Below the pieces are notes generated by a model. That model worked only from the letters and a program-made list of their open reading frames with translations, did no database searches and was not told the origin of the DNA. The position numbers and the translations under genes were made by a program. From the NCBI RefSeq assembly GCF_003807585.1, contig NZ_RMBX01000009.1:186001-250000 (forward strand): a stretch of 64,000 bases of DNA. Reading direction: 5' to 3'. Source of the DNA: Chitinophaga barathri. Lineage in GTDB: Bacteria; Bacteroidota; Bacteroidia; Chitinophagales; Chitinophagaceae. Positions 8,141 to 17,252 of the stretch are shown here, in pieces (position 1 is the stretch's first letter; each line of letters starts with the position of its first letter).

Positions 8141-8929
8141 TCAGTTTTCTACTCTTACAACTGCGGTAATCCCTTTTTTGAATGCTATACCTGAAACGGA
8201 ATATTGATCCCTATATCCCTGCACAACTACCGTGTAGGCGCGACCGGGCGTTGCCTTTACTGCGGGAGCTGTTCCCACCAGCACTTCTCCATTGGCATCC
8301 TGGTGATAAAAGCGAAAGAAAAAGCTCCCGTTCAGCGCCTGGCTTGTATCAGGCTCAAAATAGGACGTAATTGTTTTGTACGGTATTTCCCGGGGCAGAC
8401 CATTGCTATATTGGCTTCCATCTCCGGCCACCATTTTTGCATTGAGCAGCAGGTCCGGCACCAGGTTGATGATCCTTATCTTTATTTTACCGGGATGCTG
8501 TTCGAAAGGATTCGCCGCGACTGCTATCACATCATAATGAAGCAGGCTATCCGTTAAGTACAATGCGGTGTAACTGCCGGCCTGCATGTCCAGTTCTTTT
8601 TCCGTACGAAGCACCTTTCCCGTATCGGCAAAATAAAACTGGTGCGCCCCTGCGGGTAAAGACATATAGACAATAGCGCCCTGTTTGACCTCACCACCAT
8701 ACAAGCTGATCGGGTAGCTCTGCCTCCCGAAAAAGTCCAACACGGCGGGATGCTGGAAATGGGCGGCATCAGATGCATCCACGGCAATGTAAGGCGTAGG
8801 ATAATGCGCCGCGTTGAAAAAATTAATACGGGCATCCGCGGGGAATGCCGGGGGATCTATTTCTCTTTTACATGCCAGCAAAAAGGCGATGGCCACGAAT
8901 AAACCAATATATATTCTTCTCGTTTGCAT
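8141..8929 (-). CDS. DUF4397-domain lipoprotein
   Basis: A 262-residue lipoprotein; the lipobox AFLLAC places the acylated Cys at residue 20. Two Ig-like DUF4397 repeats are visible, starting with RINFFNAAHY and IRIINLVPDL, each with a GSY/GRAYTVVVQGY-type strand. It is the last gene of a minus-strand operon behind an ECF sigma/FecR pair, a TonB receptor and another lipoprotein. Location next to the receptor suggests a surface-exposed or periplasmic accessory that takes the place of SusD. The function of DUF4397 is not established. A paralogue of the same kind is at 63054-63902. Confidence 0.82.
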   Translation of the reverse strand: MQTRRIYIGLFVAIAFLLACKREIDPPAFPADARINFFNAAHYPTPYIAVDASDAAHFQHPAVLDFFGRQSYPISLYGGEVKQGAIVYMSLPAGAHQFYFADTGKVLRTEKELDMQAGSYTALYLTDSLLHYDVIAVAANPFEQHPGKIKIRIINLVPDLLLNAKMVAGDGSQYSNGLPREIPYKTITSYFEPDTSQALNGSFFFRFYHQDANGEVLVGTAPAVKATPGRAYTVVVQGYRDQYSVSGIAFKKGITAVVRVEN

Positions 8930-8937
8930 ACAATGCT

Positions 8938-10485
8938 TTAATTTTTGATCTCTGTAATTTCCAGTGTCGATTTAGGATATTGAGGCTCAGATGAGGTGTA
9001 CGGCCGCCTGAAGATCACATGTCCTTCCGGCGTATAGTTCATTGCGATCCTGTCAACCATAGCCCCGCTCGAGGGCTGCCGCTGGTAGATGAAGCTGGGG
9101 GCGTAGGTATAGGTTTTCCTGCCTTCAAAATCAACCACAACGGCAGCGCCCACATCATTACGCGAATAGTTGTCGCTCAGGAAAAAAACCGGTTTGCCTT
9201 CCTGCAAAAACCAGGGCCCGCACTGGTCGTACTTCGCCGCTTTAAAAGGCGCGTCCAGTATCATTTGCACACCAAGGTCGGCATGTTCCGGCGCAAAGGT
9301 ATTCACTTCCCGTCGCTGCGACAGGTCAAAAACATTAAGGATGCTATGCCGGAAAAACGCATAGCTGTCTGCATACGCCAGGTGGTAGAACAAATGTTTG
9401 TCCGGGTCGAAGGCCACAGGCGTAGGCGCAACGCCGGCGGTGTTTACGCCACCGGTATTGCTAAAAACGATGGGGGCATTGCTGACGGTAGTGCCGGACA
9501 GGCTGCCCGTTATATAAGCTACATCGCCTTCTTCGTTCACCATCCCGATGGCGCTCGTTAAATATTGCCTGTATAGCTGCCCGGTATGAAAATAGATCCG
9601 GCCGCTTTCCCCAACGGCCATTAAACGGATAATCGGCAATTTGACACTGCCCACCGGGCCTTCCCAGGGGCCGCCGCTGATGGAGCCCGCCGTCAGGTTC
9701 AGGGTGGTAAGCTCCAAATTGGAAAGGTCTATCCTGCAAAGCCGTTGAGCCGAAGTACCGGTAGAAATGTTCTTTGTGGATGCGCAAAAAACAAGCTGCC
9801 TTTCGGACCTGTTCACATGGGCGGAATACACCGTGGTGATCGTGAATAAGCCTACAGCATCTTCAAACACAACAGGAAGAATGGTTGACACGCTATCTTG
9901 CCATACATTCAGCGTATTGTCCATGTAGTTAAAATAAAACACCTTCCCTGTCCCGGTCCAGGCCTGGATAAAATAGTGTTTGGACAGATCATAGTCAAAG
10001 CCGGTTTGTTTCAGGTTAAGTGTATCGTTAAATACGGCGGGAGTGCCGCCATTACGGATATATACGGGAGTGCCCGTCACGGTTTGAGCGCCCATTGTAA
10101 AACGAACCTGCCGATCTGGTCCTGTTCCCATTTTTTCATCAACAAGCACCTTTACCAATTGCAGGGTTTTATGGTGCTGCACTTCATCCAGGTAACTGTT
10201 CTGAATAGCTTCCACATAACTCCTGCTCAATAGCTGCCCGTCGGCATCTCCGATGCGGATGCGGAGATCGCTGTCCAGCGTACCGAAACGGCCATAAAAA
10301 TAAATAGTATCGCCTACCGCATAGGTGGATTTGTAGCCGAACTTTTCACCCGCTACCTGGAGAATGTCTTCCAGTTCCGTGTAAAACTTGTCTGTTTTCT
10401 TGCAGCCCGTTGTGATAATAATCAATAACAAAGCTACGTACAGCACATAACGGGCGTTTGTATGAGATGTATTTTTCAAGAACAT
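8938..10485 (-). CDS. beta-rich lipoprotein, TonB-receptor partner
   Basis: A 515-residue protein whose signal peptide ends in a lipobox (IIITTGCKK). After about 40 residues an IPT/TIG- or PKD-like Ig domain is likely (YAVGDTIYFYGRFG, VRFTMGAQTVTGTPVYI). The remainder has repeated WD- or propeller-like beta segments (HYFIQAWTGTGKVFYF, IFDLSQRR-type motifs). It begins 24 nt after the TonB receptor stop and ends 8 nt before the DUF4397 gene, so all are one operon. It resembles the lipoprotein at 61442-63037 in layout and size. A role as surface ligand binder is inferred from context only. Confidence 0.65.
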   Translation of the reverse strand: MFLKNTSHTNARYVLYVALLLIIITTGCKKTDKFYTELEDILQVAGEKFGYKSTYAVGDTIYFYGRFGTLDSDLRIRIGDADGQLLSRSYVEAIQNSYLDEVQHHKTLQLVKVLVDEKMGTGPDRQVRFTMGAQTVTGTPVYIRNGGTPAVFNDTLNLKQTGFDYDLSKHYFIQAWTGTGKVFYFNYMDNTLNVWQDSVSTILPVVFEDAVGLFTITTVYSAHVNRSERQLVFCASTKNISTGTSAQRLCRIDLSNLELTTLNLTAGSISGGPWEGPVGSVKLPIIRLMAVGESGRIYFHTGQLYRQYLTSAIGMVNEEGDVAYITGSLSGTTVSNAPIVFSNTGGVNTAGVAPTPVAFDPDKHLFYHLAYADSYAFFRHSILNVFDLSQRREVNTFAPEHADLGVQMILDAPFKAAKYDQCGPWFLQEGKPVFFLSDNYSRNDVGAAVVVDFEGRKTYTYAPSFIYQRQPSSGAMVDRIAMNYTPEGHVIFRRPYTSSEPQYPKSTLEITEIKN

Positions 10486-10509
10486 ATTTTCAGGTTTTTT
10501 ATCCGGGAA

Positions 10510-13500
10510 TTAAAATGAGTACAGGAGCGATAATAAAAAATACCGGCCGGGATTGTATCGCTGGGAAATATTGTCACCCTCGTATTTCGTCAGCGGCGAA
10601 CCATCTTCCACCACTTTTTCAGGATTATATTTATTATCGAAGTTGTTATCCTCCACAAATGTGATCGCTTCATTGAGCAGGTTCTGTGCACTGAGCCTTG
10701 CCTGCCATCTTTTGGCAAGGCGTTGCGTAATGGCCGCGTCCAGCAGGTGGCGGGGCAGTTGCAGAATGGAGCCCCTGGTGCTGCTGTTCGCATAATTGCT
10801 TTCCGTATGAACACCCGCCGCATAGATATTGACGCCGGACACGTTCCAGATAAGGGACACTTTGCTGCCCATCACCGGATTGTCGTAAAAGAGGCCGGCA
10901 TTCAACACATAAGGCGACTGCCCCTGCAATGGACGGCGGAATGTCCGCCCGTAGGCTATTTGCCCTCTTTCATCGGCACGCAGGCTGTCCTTCCAGGTTT
11001 CGCTGCGGATCCAGGCGCCGTTGGCGACCACGGAAAGATGCCTGAAAAATTTGCCGGGAATGAAAGACAGGCTTTTGCGCACTTCCGCTTCCAACCCGTA
11101 TACCCTGGCTTCATCAGCATTCCGGAAAGTGATGCTGTTAAAAGCGGATTCGTCCAGTACGTCCGAGAAAACGATCCGTTCGATAGGCTTGTCCAGGTGT
11201 TTGTAAAAGGCGCCAATGCTGAATGTTTCTCCTTTATTTTTCTGCGGGTAAAATTCAAACCGTACGTCAAAATTGTCGATCATGGCGGTCTCCAGTTGCA
11301 CGTTGCCTACCACCATTTCCCGGTTCAGGTAATCAAAATCTGTAAAGGGCGCTATTTCCCTGAATTCCGGCCTGTTTACGGTTCTTCCGTACCCGGCGCG
11401 CAACACCCAGCTGTCGTTTGGCCGGAAGCTGCCGTTGATGGAGGGGAGCCATACGGTCCTGGGCCTGTCTACCAGCAACGGCACATTGAATGACGGTATT
11501 TCCAGGGCAGCGGCGATCTTTTGCCGGTCATGTTCCAGGCGGACGCCGCCCGTCAATTCCACTTTGCCTTTCCAGGGGCGTGCTTCCATCGAAATATATC
11601 CCGCATTGTATTGTTCTGTTGCCTTGTAGGCATCAGTGGGTGAGGTATAATCAAATATGGCAAGCCCGGTTGCATCATCCCTGAAATAATCCGTGCTCCA
11701 CACTTTGTCCAGGTCCTTCTCCCTGAACCAAACCAGTGCGGGATTTATATAATCAGCTGTACCGGGAAGGTTTTGCGTATTAGTGAAGTCGAATGAGAAC
11801 TGGGCGTCGTGCACTACATACACCCTGCGAAACAGCGCGCGCTCCTTCCAGAAATGATAGGTGCCAACTTTGATATCTGCGCCCTCCGCCAGGTGGAAGT
11901 TGTAATCGGCGGAAGCGTTGTACAGTTTTTCACGGCTGTCAAGGAAAAATCTTGAAATAAGCCCTACCTGCCGCTCCTTCAGTCCTCCCGTACGTACCGC
12001 CGCCAGCCAGTTCGCATCTGTCATGGAAACGCCTTCCAGGGTATGCCCCCCGGGAATGCCCAGGTTGATCACCCGCTGGTCTGGCATATAATACCGTGTG
12101 TTTGTATAGCCAAGGTTCCAGTCCAGGTTTTGTTTGTCTTTGCCGAACAGGTGATTACCGCCGAGATTGCCGGTATACAGCAACCGGCTGGTGAACCCGA
12201 GCACGTTGCTTTTGGTCAGGCTTGACAACTCTTCCCCGTCATTGGGCCTTGATACGCGTACCTGTGTGCTTTTCTTCCCATCCTGCAGGATAAAGTTCCT
12301 GAAATACAACTGGTGGTGGCCATCGAGCTTTAGCACAAAATTCTGCATCAGGTTGGCCTGCCCGGTTTCTATACTCCTGTATTCACGTGTCATGGAGTTT
12401 TGAAAACCGTATTCTGTAGCGGCGAGTGTATTGCCCTGCTGGCGGTAAATATCATCATTGTAACGGTTCTCGTTGGTGAAGGCAAAGGCGGTTACGTTGT
12501 AGAGCCGCCTGCTGCCCAACTTGAAGACATCATAATAGTTCAGTGTAAATTGAAGGTCGGGCAAAGCCGTCCTGGTGCCGTAAGAAAGCCCGGGATTAAA
12601 CGATTTGACGTATTCCGCAGGGGTCAGTGACGCTTTCCTGAAATCGCCGTAACCGGGCACCGACGCGGGCAATTTCCTGCTGCCATCATCAAAGCCCAGC
12701 CAGTCCGTTTTGCCGCCCTTGTAACTGTTCATGTTTTTGAACGTGGACACCGGCAGATAACCGAGGCGCAGGCCAACGTCGAAATGTTTTACGGCCAAAG
12801 CATCTTTGGTATATACTTTCACTGCTCCTCCGGCGAAATCGCCGAAAAGATCGGGCCGTGGCGACTTGTACACCATTATTTTGTCTATGATCCGGGAAGG
12901 GATCAGCTGCAGCGCAAAGGCCCTGCTGTATTGCTCGGTAGATGGCGCAATATTGTCGCCCAGGTAGGTTACGTTATACCGTTGGTTCATGCCGCGCACT
13001 ACGATAAAACTCTCATCCGTGACGGTAACGCCGGAAATTCGCTTCACTACCTCGGCAGCATTGTTATCGGCGGATTTGGCAATTTGCTCGCTGGAAATGC
13101 CAGACACCACGCCCTGTGATTGTTTGATCTCCTCAATGATCATCCTGTCAGAAGAGTGGTTCACCGGTTGTAGCCGCCGGCCGGTACGTACAACCACTGT
13201 TTGCAGATAACCTTTCGACACCGGCATCCTGATTGCAGCGGTAACTTTCTCCCCCTCCCTGACCAGTATATTCCCGGAAGAAGTCTTCTCGAAGCCGACA
13301 AACGAAGCGGTAAGTTTGTATGTGCCGGGTTGCAGGCCGTTAAATATAAAATACCCGCTTTCGTCGGTGACCGCCGAGCGACCTGCGCCTTCCAGCTGAA
13401 CTGAAGCGCCCTGCAATGGATAATCACGCGTATCCTCCATGATGCGGCCTTCTATCGCAGCACCCTGCCGGATCGTGGAATCCGGTTTCCAGGCAGGATC

Positions 13501-13812
13501 GGGCTGCAATATCACCCGGTCACCCAGGATGCTATAAGTAACGGGGCTACCGGTAAATAACTGCTCCAATAATTTTTGAACAGGCTGATCCTCCAACTTT
13601 ACCGTAATCCGTTGATGATACCTCACGGGGATTTCCTCTGCATAAGAAAAACGGATAGCGGATCTTTTTTCAATCTCTTTTATTGCCTGCACTAACGTGA
13701 CATTATTCAGATCGATGGTAACGCGCTGGTCCATTCTAACCTGTGCGTATAGGGATAAACTCGTTAAGAAAAATATGACTGACACGAGTGGCTTCTTCGC
13801 CCGTTTTTTCAT
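10510..13812 (-). CDS. TonB-dependent receptor with STN domain (no SusD partner)
   Basis: A 1100-residue outer-membrane receptor. In order it has a signal peptide (to about 24), an STN signalling domain (VTIDLNNVTLVQAIKEIEKR, about 30-105), a carboxypeptidase-regulatory-like Ig domain (about 118-200), a plug (AAEVVKRISGVTVTDESFIV, then VYKSPRPDLFGDFAGGAVK) and a large barrel ending in the aromatic YNPGRYFLLSLLYSF. The plug resembles TIGR01782-like receptors more than SusC. The STN domain plus the sigma/anti-sigma pair just upstream (FecR stop 12 nt before) indicates cell-surface signalling: substrate binding releases the sigma factor. Substrate unknown. Confidence 0.9.
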   Translation of the reverse strand: MKKRAKKPLVSVIFFLTSLSLYAQVRMDQRVTIDLNNVTLVQAIKEIEKRSAIRFSYAEEIPVRYHQRITVKLEDQPVQKLLEQLFTGSPVTYSILGDRVILQPDPAWKPDSTIRQGAAIEGRIMEDTRDYPLQGASVQLEGAGRSAVTDESGYFIFNGLQPGTYKLTASFVGFEKTSSGNILVREGEKVTAAIRMPVSKGYLQTVVVRTGRRLQPVNHSSDRMIIEEIKQSQGVVSGISSEQIAKSADNNAAEVVKRISGVTVTDESFIVVRGMNQRYNVTYLGDNIAPSTEQYSRAFALQLIPSRIIDKIMVYKSPRPDLFGDFAGGAVKVYTKDALAVKHFDVGLRLGYLPVSTFKNMNSYKGGKTDWLGFDDGSRKLPASVPGYGDFRKASLTPAEYVKSFNPGLSYGTRTALPDLQFTLNYYDVFKLGSRRLYNVTAFAFTNENRYNDDIYRQQGNTLAATEYGFQNSMTREYRSIETGQANLMQNFVLKLDGHHQLYFRNFILQDGKKSTQVRVSRPNDGEELSSLTKSNVLGFTSRLLYTGNLGGNHLFGKDKQNLDWNLGYTNTRYYMPDQRVINLGIPGGHTLEGVSMTDANWLAAVRTGGLKERQVGLISRFFLDSREKLYNASADYNFHLAEGADIKVGTYHFWKERALFRRVYVVHDAQFSFDFTNTQNLPGTADYINPALVWFREKDLDKVWSTDYFRDDATGLAIFDYTSPTDAYKATEQYNAGYISMEARPWKGKVELTGGVRLEHDRQKIAAALEIPSFNVPLLVDRPRTVWLPSINGSFRPNDSWVLRAGYGRTVNRPEFREIAPFTDFDYLNREMVVGNVQLETAMIDNFDVRFEFYPQKNKGETFSIGAFYKHLDKPIERIVFSDVLDESAFNSITFRNADEARVYGLEAEVRKSLSFIPGKFFRHLSVVANGAWIRSETWKDSLRADERGQIAYGRTFRRPLQGQSPYVLNAGLFYDNPVMGSKVSLIWNVSGVNIYAAGVHTESNYANSSTRGSILQLPRHLLDAAITQRLAKRWQARLSAQNLLNEAITFVEDNNFDNKYNPEKVVEDGSPLTKYEGDNISQRYNPGRYFLLSLLYSF

Positions 13813-13824
13813 GATTACCGTTTT

Positions 13825-14865
13825 TTATTTTTTACTTTTTTTACTGATCCATATCGTATCACCCTTTTTCTCCAACCTGACTGCCGCCGTTAATTCAAGC
13901 AGGTCCAGGGCTGTTGCCCGGCTATCGCTATAAAACTGAATGGTGATCTTTTTTCTTTTTAACGACTCATCTTTCCATGCAAACTGCATATCATAGTGCC
14001 TTCCCAGGATGGCTACAACATTTTCCAGGGGTTCGGACGCGAATTCAAATTCTCCTTTCCGCCAATTCCCTATTTCATTTGTATTGACCACCACATCGTT
14101 CCATTGCTGCAAGTCCTTGTCGAATACGATCCCCTCACTTTCGATCAATGTTTTTGAAACGGCCAACCGGCCGGGATCCATTTTCACTACCTGCACTTCG
14201 CCTTCCGCCACCGTCACCGCAATAGCCCGTTCATCCGGGTAGGCCCTGATATTGAAAGCCGTTCCGACGTCCACCGTACGTATTGTTCCGGTCTGTACAG
14301 TAAAAGGATGTGCCGTGTCATGCACTACATCAAAATATGCCTCCCCTTCCAGGCGAACTGTCCGTTGGCCGGACATATACTGCTCAGCGGCAGGATACCA
14401 GATACGGCTTTCCGGAGCGAGGTAAACGACAGTACTGTCCGGCATGGTTAACTTTAACCGCTGGCCGCGGGCGGCAAATTTCTCATTCCATTGATTAGCG
14501 GCGGCCACTTGCCTTTTTTCATTTTTAAAGGGGTAAAATATTGTCACGCACAGCACCAAAACAGCAGCCGCGGCGGCATACTTCATACTTTGTATGACCA
14601 TTTTGACCACTTTCCGCCGCCGTGCCAGGAAAGGTTGCAGTTTAGTCGTGATAAACCGGTCGTAGTTTTCATCCTGGGGCGTTCTGCCGGCTTGAACTGT
14701 ATCCAGGTGAGACCATTCCGCTTCCATTACCTGCCTGATGACCGGCGCATACACATCGGTAGTAAAATATTGTTTTATAACATCCAGCTCTTCCTGCGTA
14801 CAGGGCTCGCCCGTAAGGTATTTTTGCAGCAATGCTTCGTTGAATGGAAATTTTCCGGGACCCAT
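13825..14865 (-). CDS. FecR-family anti-sigma factor
   Basis: A 346-residue inner-membrane protein. The N-terminal cytoplasmic part (to about 90) binds the sigma factor, one transmembrane helix lies near 95-112 (MKYAAAAAVLVLCVTIFYPF), and the periplasmic FecR domain contains RGQRLKLTMPDSTVVYL and GEAYFDV. A C-terminal DUF4974/STN-like domain (LENVVAILGRHYDMQF) contacts the receptor STN domain. It lies between the ECF sigma gene (207-nt gap) and the TonB receptor (12 nt), as expected for a signalling cassette. Confidence 0.92.
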   Translation of the reverse strand: MGPGKFPFNEALLQKYLTGEPCTQEELDVIKQYFTTDVYAPVIRQVMEAEWSHLDTVQAGRTPQDENYDRFITTKLQPFLARRRKVVKMVIQSMKYAAAAAVLVLCVTIFYPFKNEKRQVAAANQWNEKFAARGQRLKLTMPDSTVVYLAPESRIWYPAAEQYMSGQRTVRLEGEAYFDVVHDTAHPFTVQTGTIRTVDVGTAFNIRAYPDERAIAVTVAEGEVQVVKMDPGRLAVSKTLIESEGIVFDKDLQQWNDVVVNTNEIGNWRKGEFEFASEPLENVVAILGRHYDMQFAWKDESLKRKKITIQFYSDSRATALDLLELTAAVRLEKKGDTIWISKKSKK

Positions 14866-15072
14866 GTTCTATATTTATTTCCGTTAAGGGTGTTGTGTAC
14901 TGTGTTCACTTATATAAACACAGGTACCCGGAAATATTACCTATCGCTTAACAATTCCTTAATCTTTGGAAAATGAAGCGGCAGGGCAACGTGAACTGTT
15001 GCTGAAAGTCAAAAGTGTAAGCTTTTCAGAGTTTTTTTTACAGAAAACCCGGCGTCATTGGGAGCAGGCGCA

Positions 15073-15627
15073 TCAAATGATAAAAGGCAGCATTAAAACG
15101 CCGTATTGTTTCATGGCTTCACGGATCGTACGTAAAGCGCTGCCTATCTGGTGTTCAACTGTTCGGGGGGAAATACCGAGAATGCGGGCTATCTCGGAAG
15201 AAGAAAGATTTTGCTCACGGTTCATTATATATATTTGCCTTCGCTTCTCCGGCAAGGCAAGTATGGCATTTTCATATGCCGCATGAAGTTCTTTACTATA
15301 TAATGTATAAAGTGGCGAACGGTCAGCCACAGGCTGGTTATTTTCTTCAAAGGAATCTATGGAAAATAACAGATGTTCTTTTTTGCGTAATGTGTTAATG
15401 ATTGTGTTGTAAGCCAGTTTGAATATATATCCGTCCCTGTTCTCAATTTCACTGATACGCTGCCGGTTTTTCCATATCCGGAACATTATATCCATAGCTA
15501 CCTCTTCCGACAAGCTGCCATTGCGGATATATCGCATACTCAGGTAGTGCACCTTTTCAAAATAGATATCAAATAATTGCCGGAATTCCTGCTCTTCTCC
15601 CGGAGTATGATTTTCGATATCAGCCAT
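15073..15627 (-). CDS. ECF RNA polymerase sigma factor
   Basis: A 184-residue ECF sigma factor. Region 2 (FDIYFEKVHYLSMRYIRN, SEEVAMDIMFRIWKNR) and region 4 with helix-turn-helix (LSSSEIARILGISPRTVEHQ) are both present. It is first in the operon and is expected to direct transcription of the downstream receptor locus when FecR is triggered. A matching -7 element lies 26 nt upstream of the start codon. Confidence 0.92.
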   Translation of the reverse strand: MADIENHTPGEEQEFRQLFDIYFEKVHYLSMRYIRNGSLSEEVAMDIMFRIWKNRQRISEIENRDGYIFKLAYNTIINTLRKKEHLLFSIDSFEENNQPVADRSPLYTLYSKELHAAYENAILALPEKRRQIYIMNREQNLSSSEIARILGISPRTVEHQIGSALRTIREAMKQYGVLMLPFII

Positions 15628-15652
15628 TTGAATGCTTTTTAGAAAAATCGAG

Positions 15653-15660
15653 CAAAGTTA
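15653..15660 (-). promoter_or_regulatory. -7 element upstream of the ECF sigma gene
   Basis: Read on the minus strand, TAACTTTG matches TAnnTTTG and lies 26 nt ahead of the sigma-factor ATG. A clear -33 TTTG at 19-21 nt is missing. Confidence 0.45.
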
Positions 15661-15811
15661 TATAGTTCAGCTTTTTTCACACATTAACAATATATTATTT
15701 TATTCGCAGAAGCCGGCATTCAGCTGTTAAGGTACAAAAACAGGCCCGGTCGCTCCCACAGGACAGTGCAGGATGGCCAACGCTCCAACGTTAAAAACAA
15801 CCCTCATCAAC

Positions 15812-15844
15812 AAAAAAGGGCCGCCTGGCAGGCAGCCCTTTTTG
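15812..15844 (-). terminator. intrinsic terminator of the SusCD/TlpA operon
   Basis: On the minus strand the stem AAAAAGGGCTGCCTG pairs with CAGGCGGCCCTTTTTT (one G-U pair), with T-rich sequence at the 3' side. It lies 25 nt past the stop of the thioredoxin-like gene. Confidence 0.85.
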
Positions 15845-15868
15845 ATTCTAATGGTTGGTTTGTCAATA

Positions 15869-17233
15869 TTACTTTTTAGCCTCGCTCTCCAGGAGCAGCT
15901 TCAATTCTTTATTCGAAGGCCTTGGCGCATCGGTAGAAACGATGTTCCCCTGTTTGTCGAACACCATAAAACGGGGAATCCCTTTGATGCTGTAGAACTT
16001 TGCAATATCACTCCACCCGCTGGCAAAAAGCTGTACGCCGCCCAGCTCCTCGGACTTAATAAAGTCTTTCCATTTCTGGTGGTCCTTCAGCTCGTCCACG
16101 GATACACTGAGGAACAACACATCTTTTCCATGCATCTCTTTCTCCAGTTTCTTCAAATGCGGAATTTCTCCTTTACACGGCCCGCACCAGGTAGCCCAAA
16201 CGTCCACCAGCACCACTTTTCCTTTGAAGTCGCTCAGTGATATGTTTTTTCCGTCCACGTCAGGATAGGTGAAGTCAACAGCCTTTCCGCCGGAAGCGGT
16301 GGCTTTTTTGGCCAGCTCCGTTTCGAAAACTTTGGCACGGAGGGACTGGTCGGCTGTAAGGATGTATTTACCATATTCCTTATTGAGATCCATATAACCA
16401 AGATAGGTTTTGAGCCCGGCAAACTGCTGCAGCACCACTTCCCCTTTCAGCGTATCGTTTACGATGCCTTTCAGGCGGTTTTCCAGGCTGTAGTCCGTCG
16501 CATCGCCTTTGCCCAGCCGCGCGGGCATTATCTGTATGGACCGCATCATGCGGATGCCATGAGGGTAACGCAGCAGGCGGGTGTCTGTAGCGAAATGTTC
16601 CGGCTCAATGCTTTTAAAGAACGGCGTAAAATCTCCCGCCGAAGGATGTACGGAGCGCGGCGTGCTCAGCAGCTCTGAGGCAGTGAAAAGCAGGTCCATC
16701 TCCCGGTACATTGCGAACTCCGTATCGAACGCCTTGTTGCCTGTGGAAGGATATTTCGTTTGCTTCACCTGTGCATTGATCTGTTCCAGCATCGGGAAAA
16801 AATCCACGTACGAGCTGCGGCTCATGCTGAAATAAACCCCTTTCCTTTCCAGCGGGAGCACAGTGTTATGCCATTTTTCCACGGCCTTGTTCTCCGGGGA
16901 ATTCTGACCGGTGAGCACGTAGCTGGTATCGGTCACTTTCAGGTTCAGCTGGTCTTTCGGTTTGAAGTAAAAGCTGTATTTGTCCTGCGGCGTCATCTGG
17001 GTGCCGGTTCCGATCACGTAGAAGCCTTCATGCTCGGGTTTGAAATAGAAGCCGAATGCGGAATCAGCACCGGGTTTGGAAGCGGCGATCTCTTCCAGCC
17101 TTCCGTGTTCGACACGGTAAAGTTTCACACGGCCGTCGTGGCGGCGCAGCCATTCGCCGGTTACCGTTACCTGTGCCTGCAGGAAGGCAGGCAGGGCCAC
17201 CAGGGCCAGGAGGCTGAGTTGCAATTTTTTCAT
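15869..17233 (-). CDS. TlpA-type thioredoxin-like protein
   Basis: A 454-residue exported protein with a signal peptide (MKKLQLSLLALVALPAFLQAQ). Residues 25-300 form a family-specific N-terminal part. A C-terminal redoxin domain contains VDVWATWCGPCKGEIP with active-site C350 and C353 and the cis-Pro loop KGIPRFMVFD. It probably works in the periplasm in thiol-disulfide exchange. It is the last gene after SusC, SusD, DUF4843 and PKD-like genes, 19 nt after the preceding stop, and is followed by a strong terminator. TlpA-like proteins often close such operons in Bacteroidota; why is not known. Confidence 0.88.
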   Translation of the reverse strand: MKKLQLSLLALVALPAFLQAQVTVTGEWLRRHDGRVKLYRVEHGRLEEIAASKPGADSAFGFYFKPEHEGFYVIGTGTQMTPQDKYSFYFKPKDQLNLKVTDTSYVLTGQNSPENKAVEKWHNTVLPLERKGVYFSMSRSSYVDFFPMLEQINAQVKQTKYPSTGNKAFDTEFAMYREMDLLFTASELLSTPRSVHPSAGDFTPFFKSIEPEHFATDTRLLRYPHGIRMMRSIQIMPARLGKGDATDYSLENRLKGIVNDTLKGEVVLQQFAGLKTYLGYMDLNKEYGKYILTADQSLRAKVFETELAKKATASGGKAVDFTYPDVDGKNISLSDFKGKVVLVDVWATWCGPCKGEIPHLKKLEKEMHGKDVLFLSVSVDELKDHQKWKDFIKSEELGGVQLFASGWSDIAKFYSIKGIPRFMVFDKQGNIVSTDAPRPSNKELKLLLESEAKK

Positions 17234-17252
17234 TTCGTAAGCGTCTGATTGG

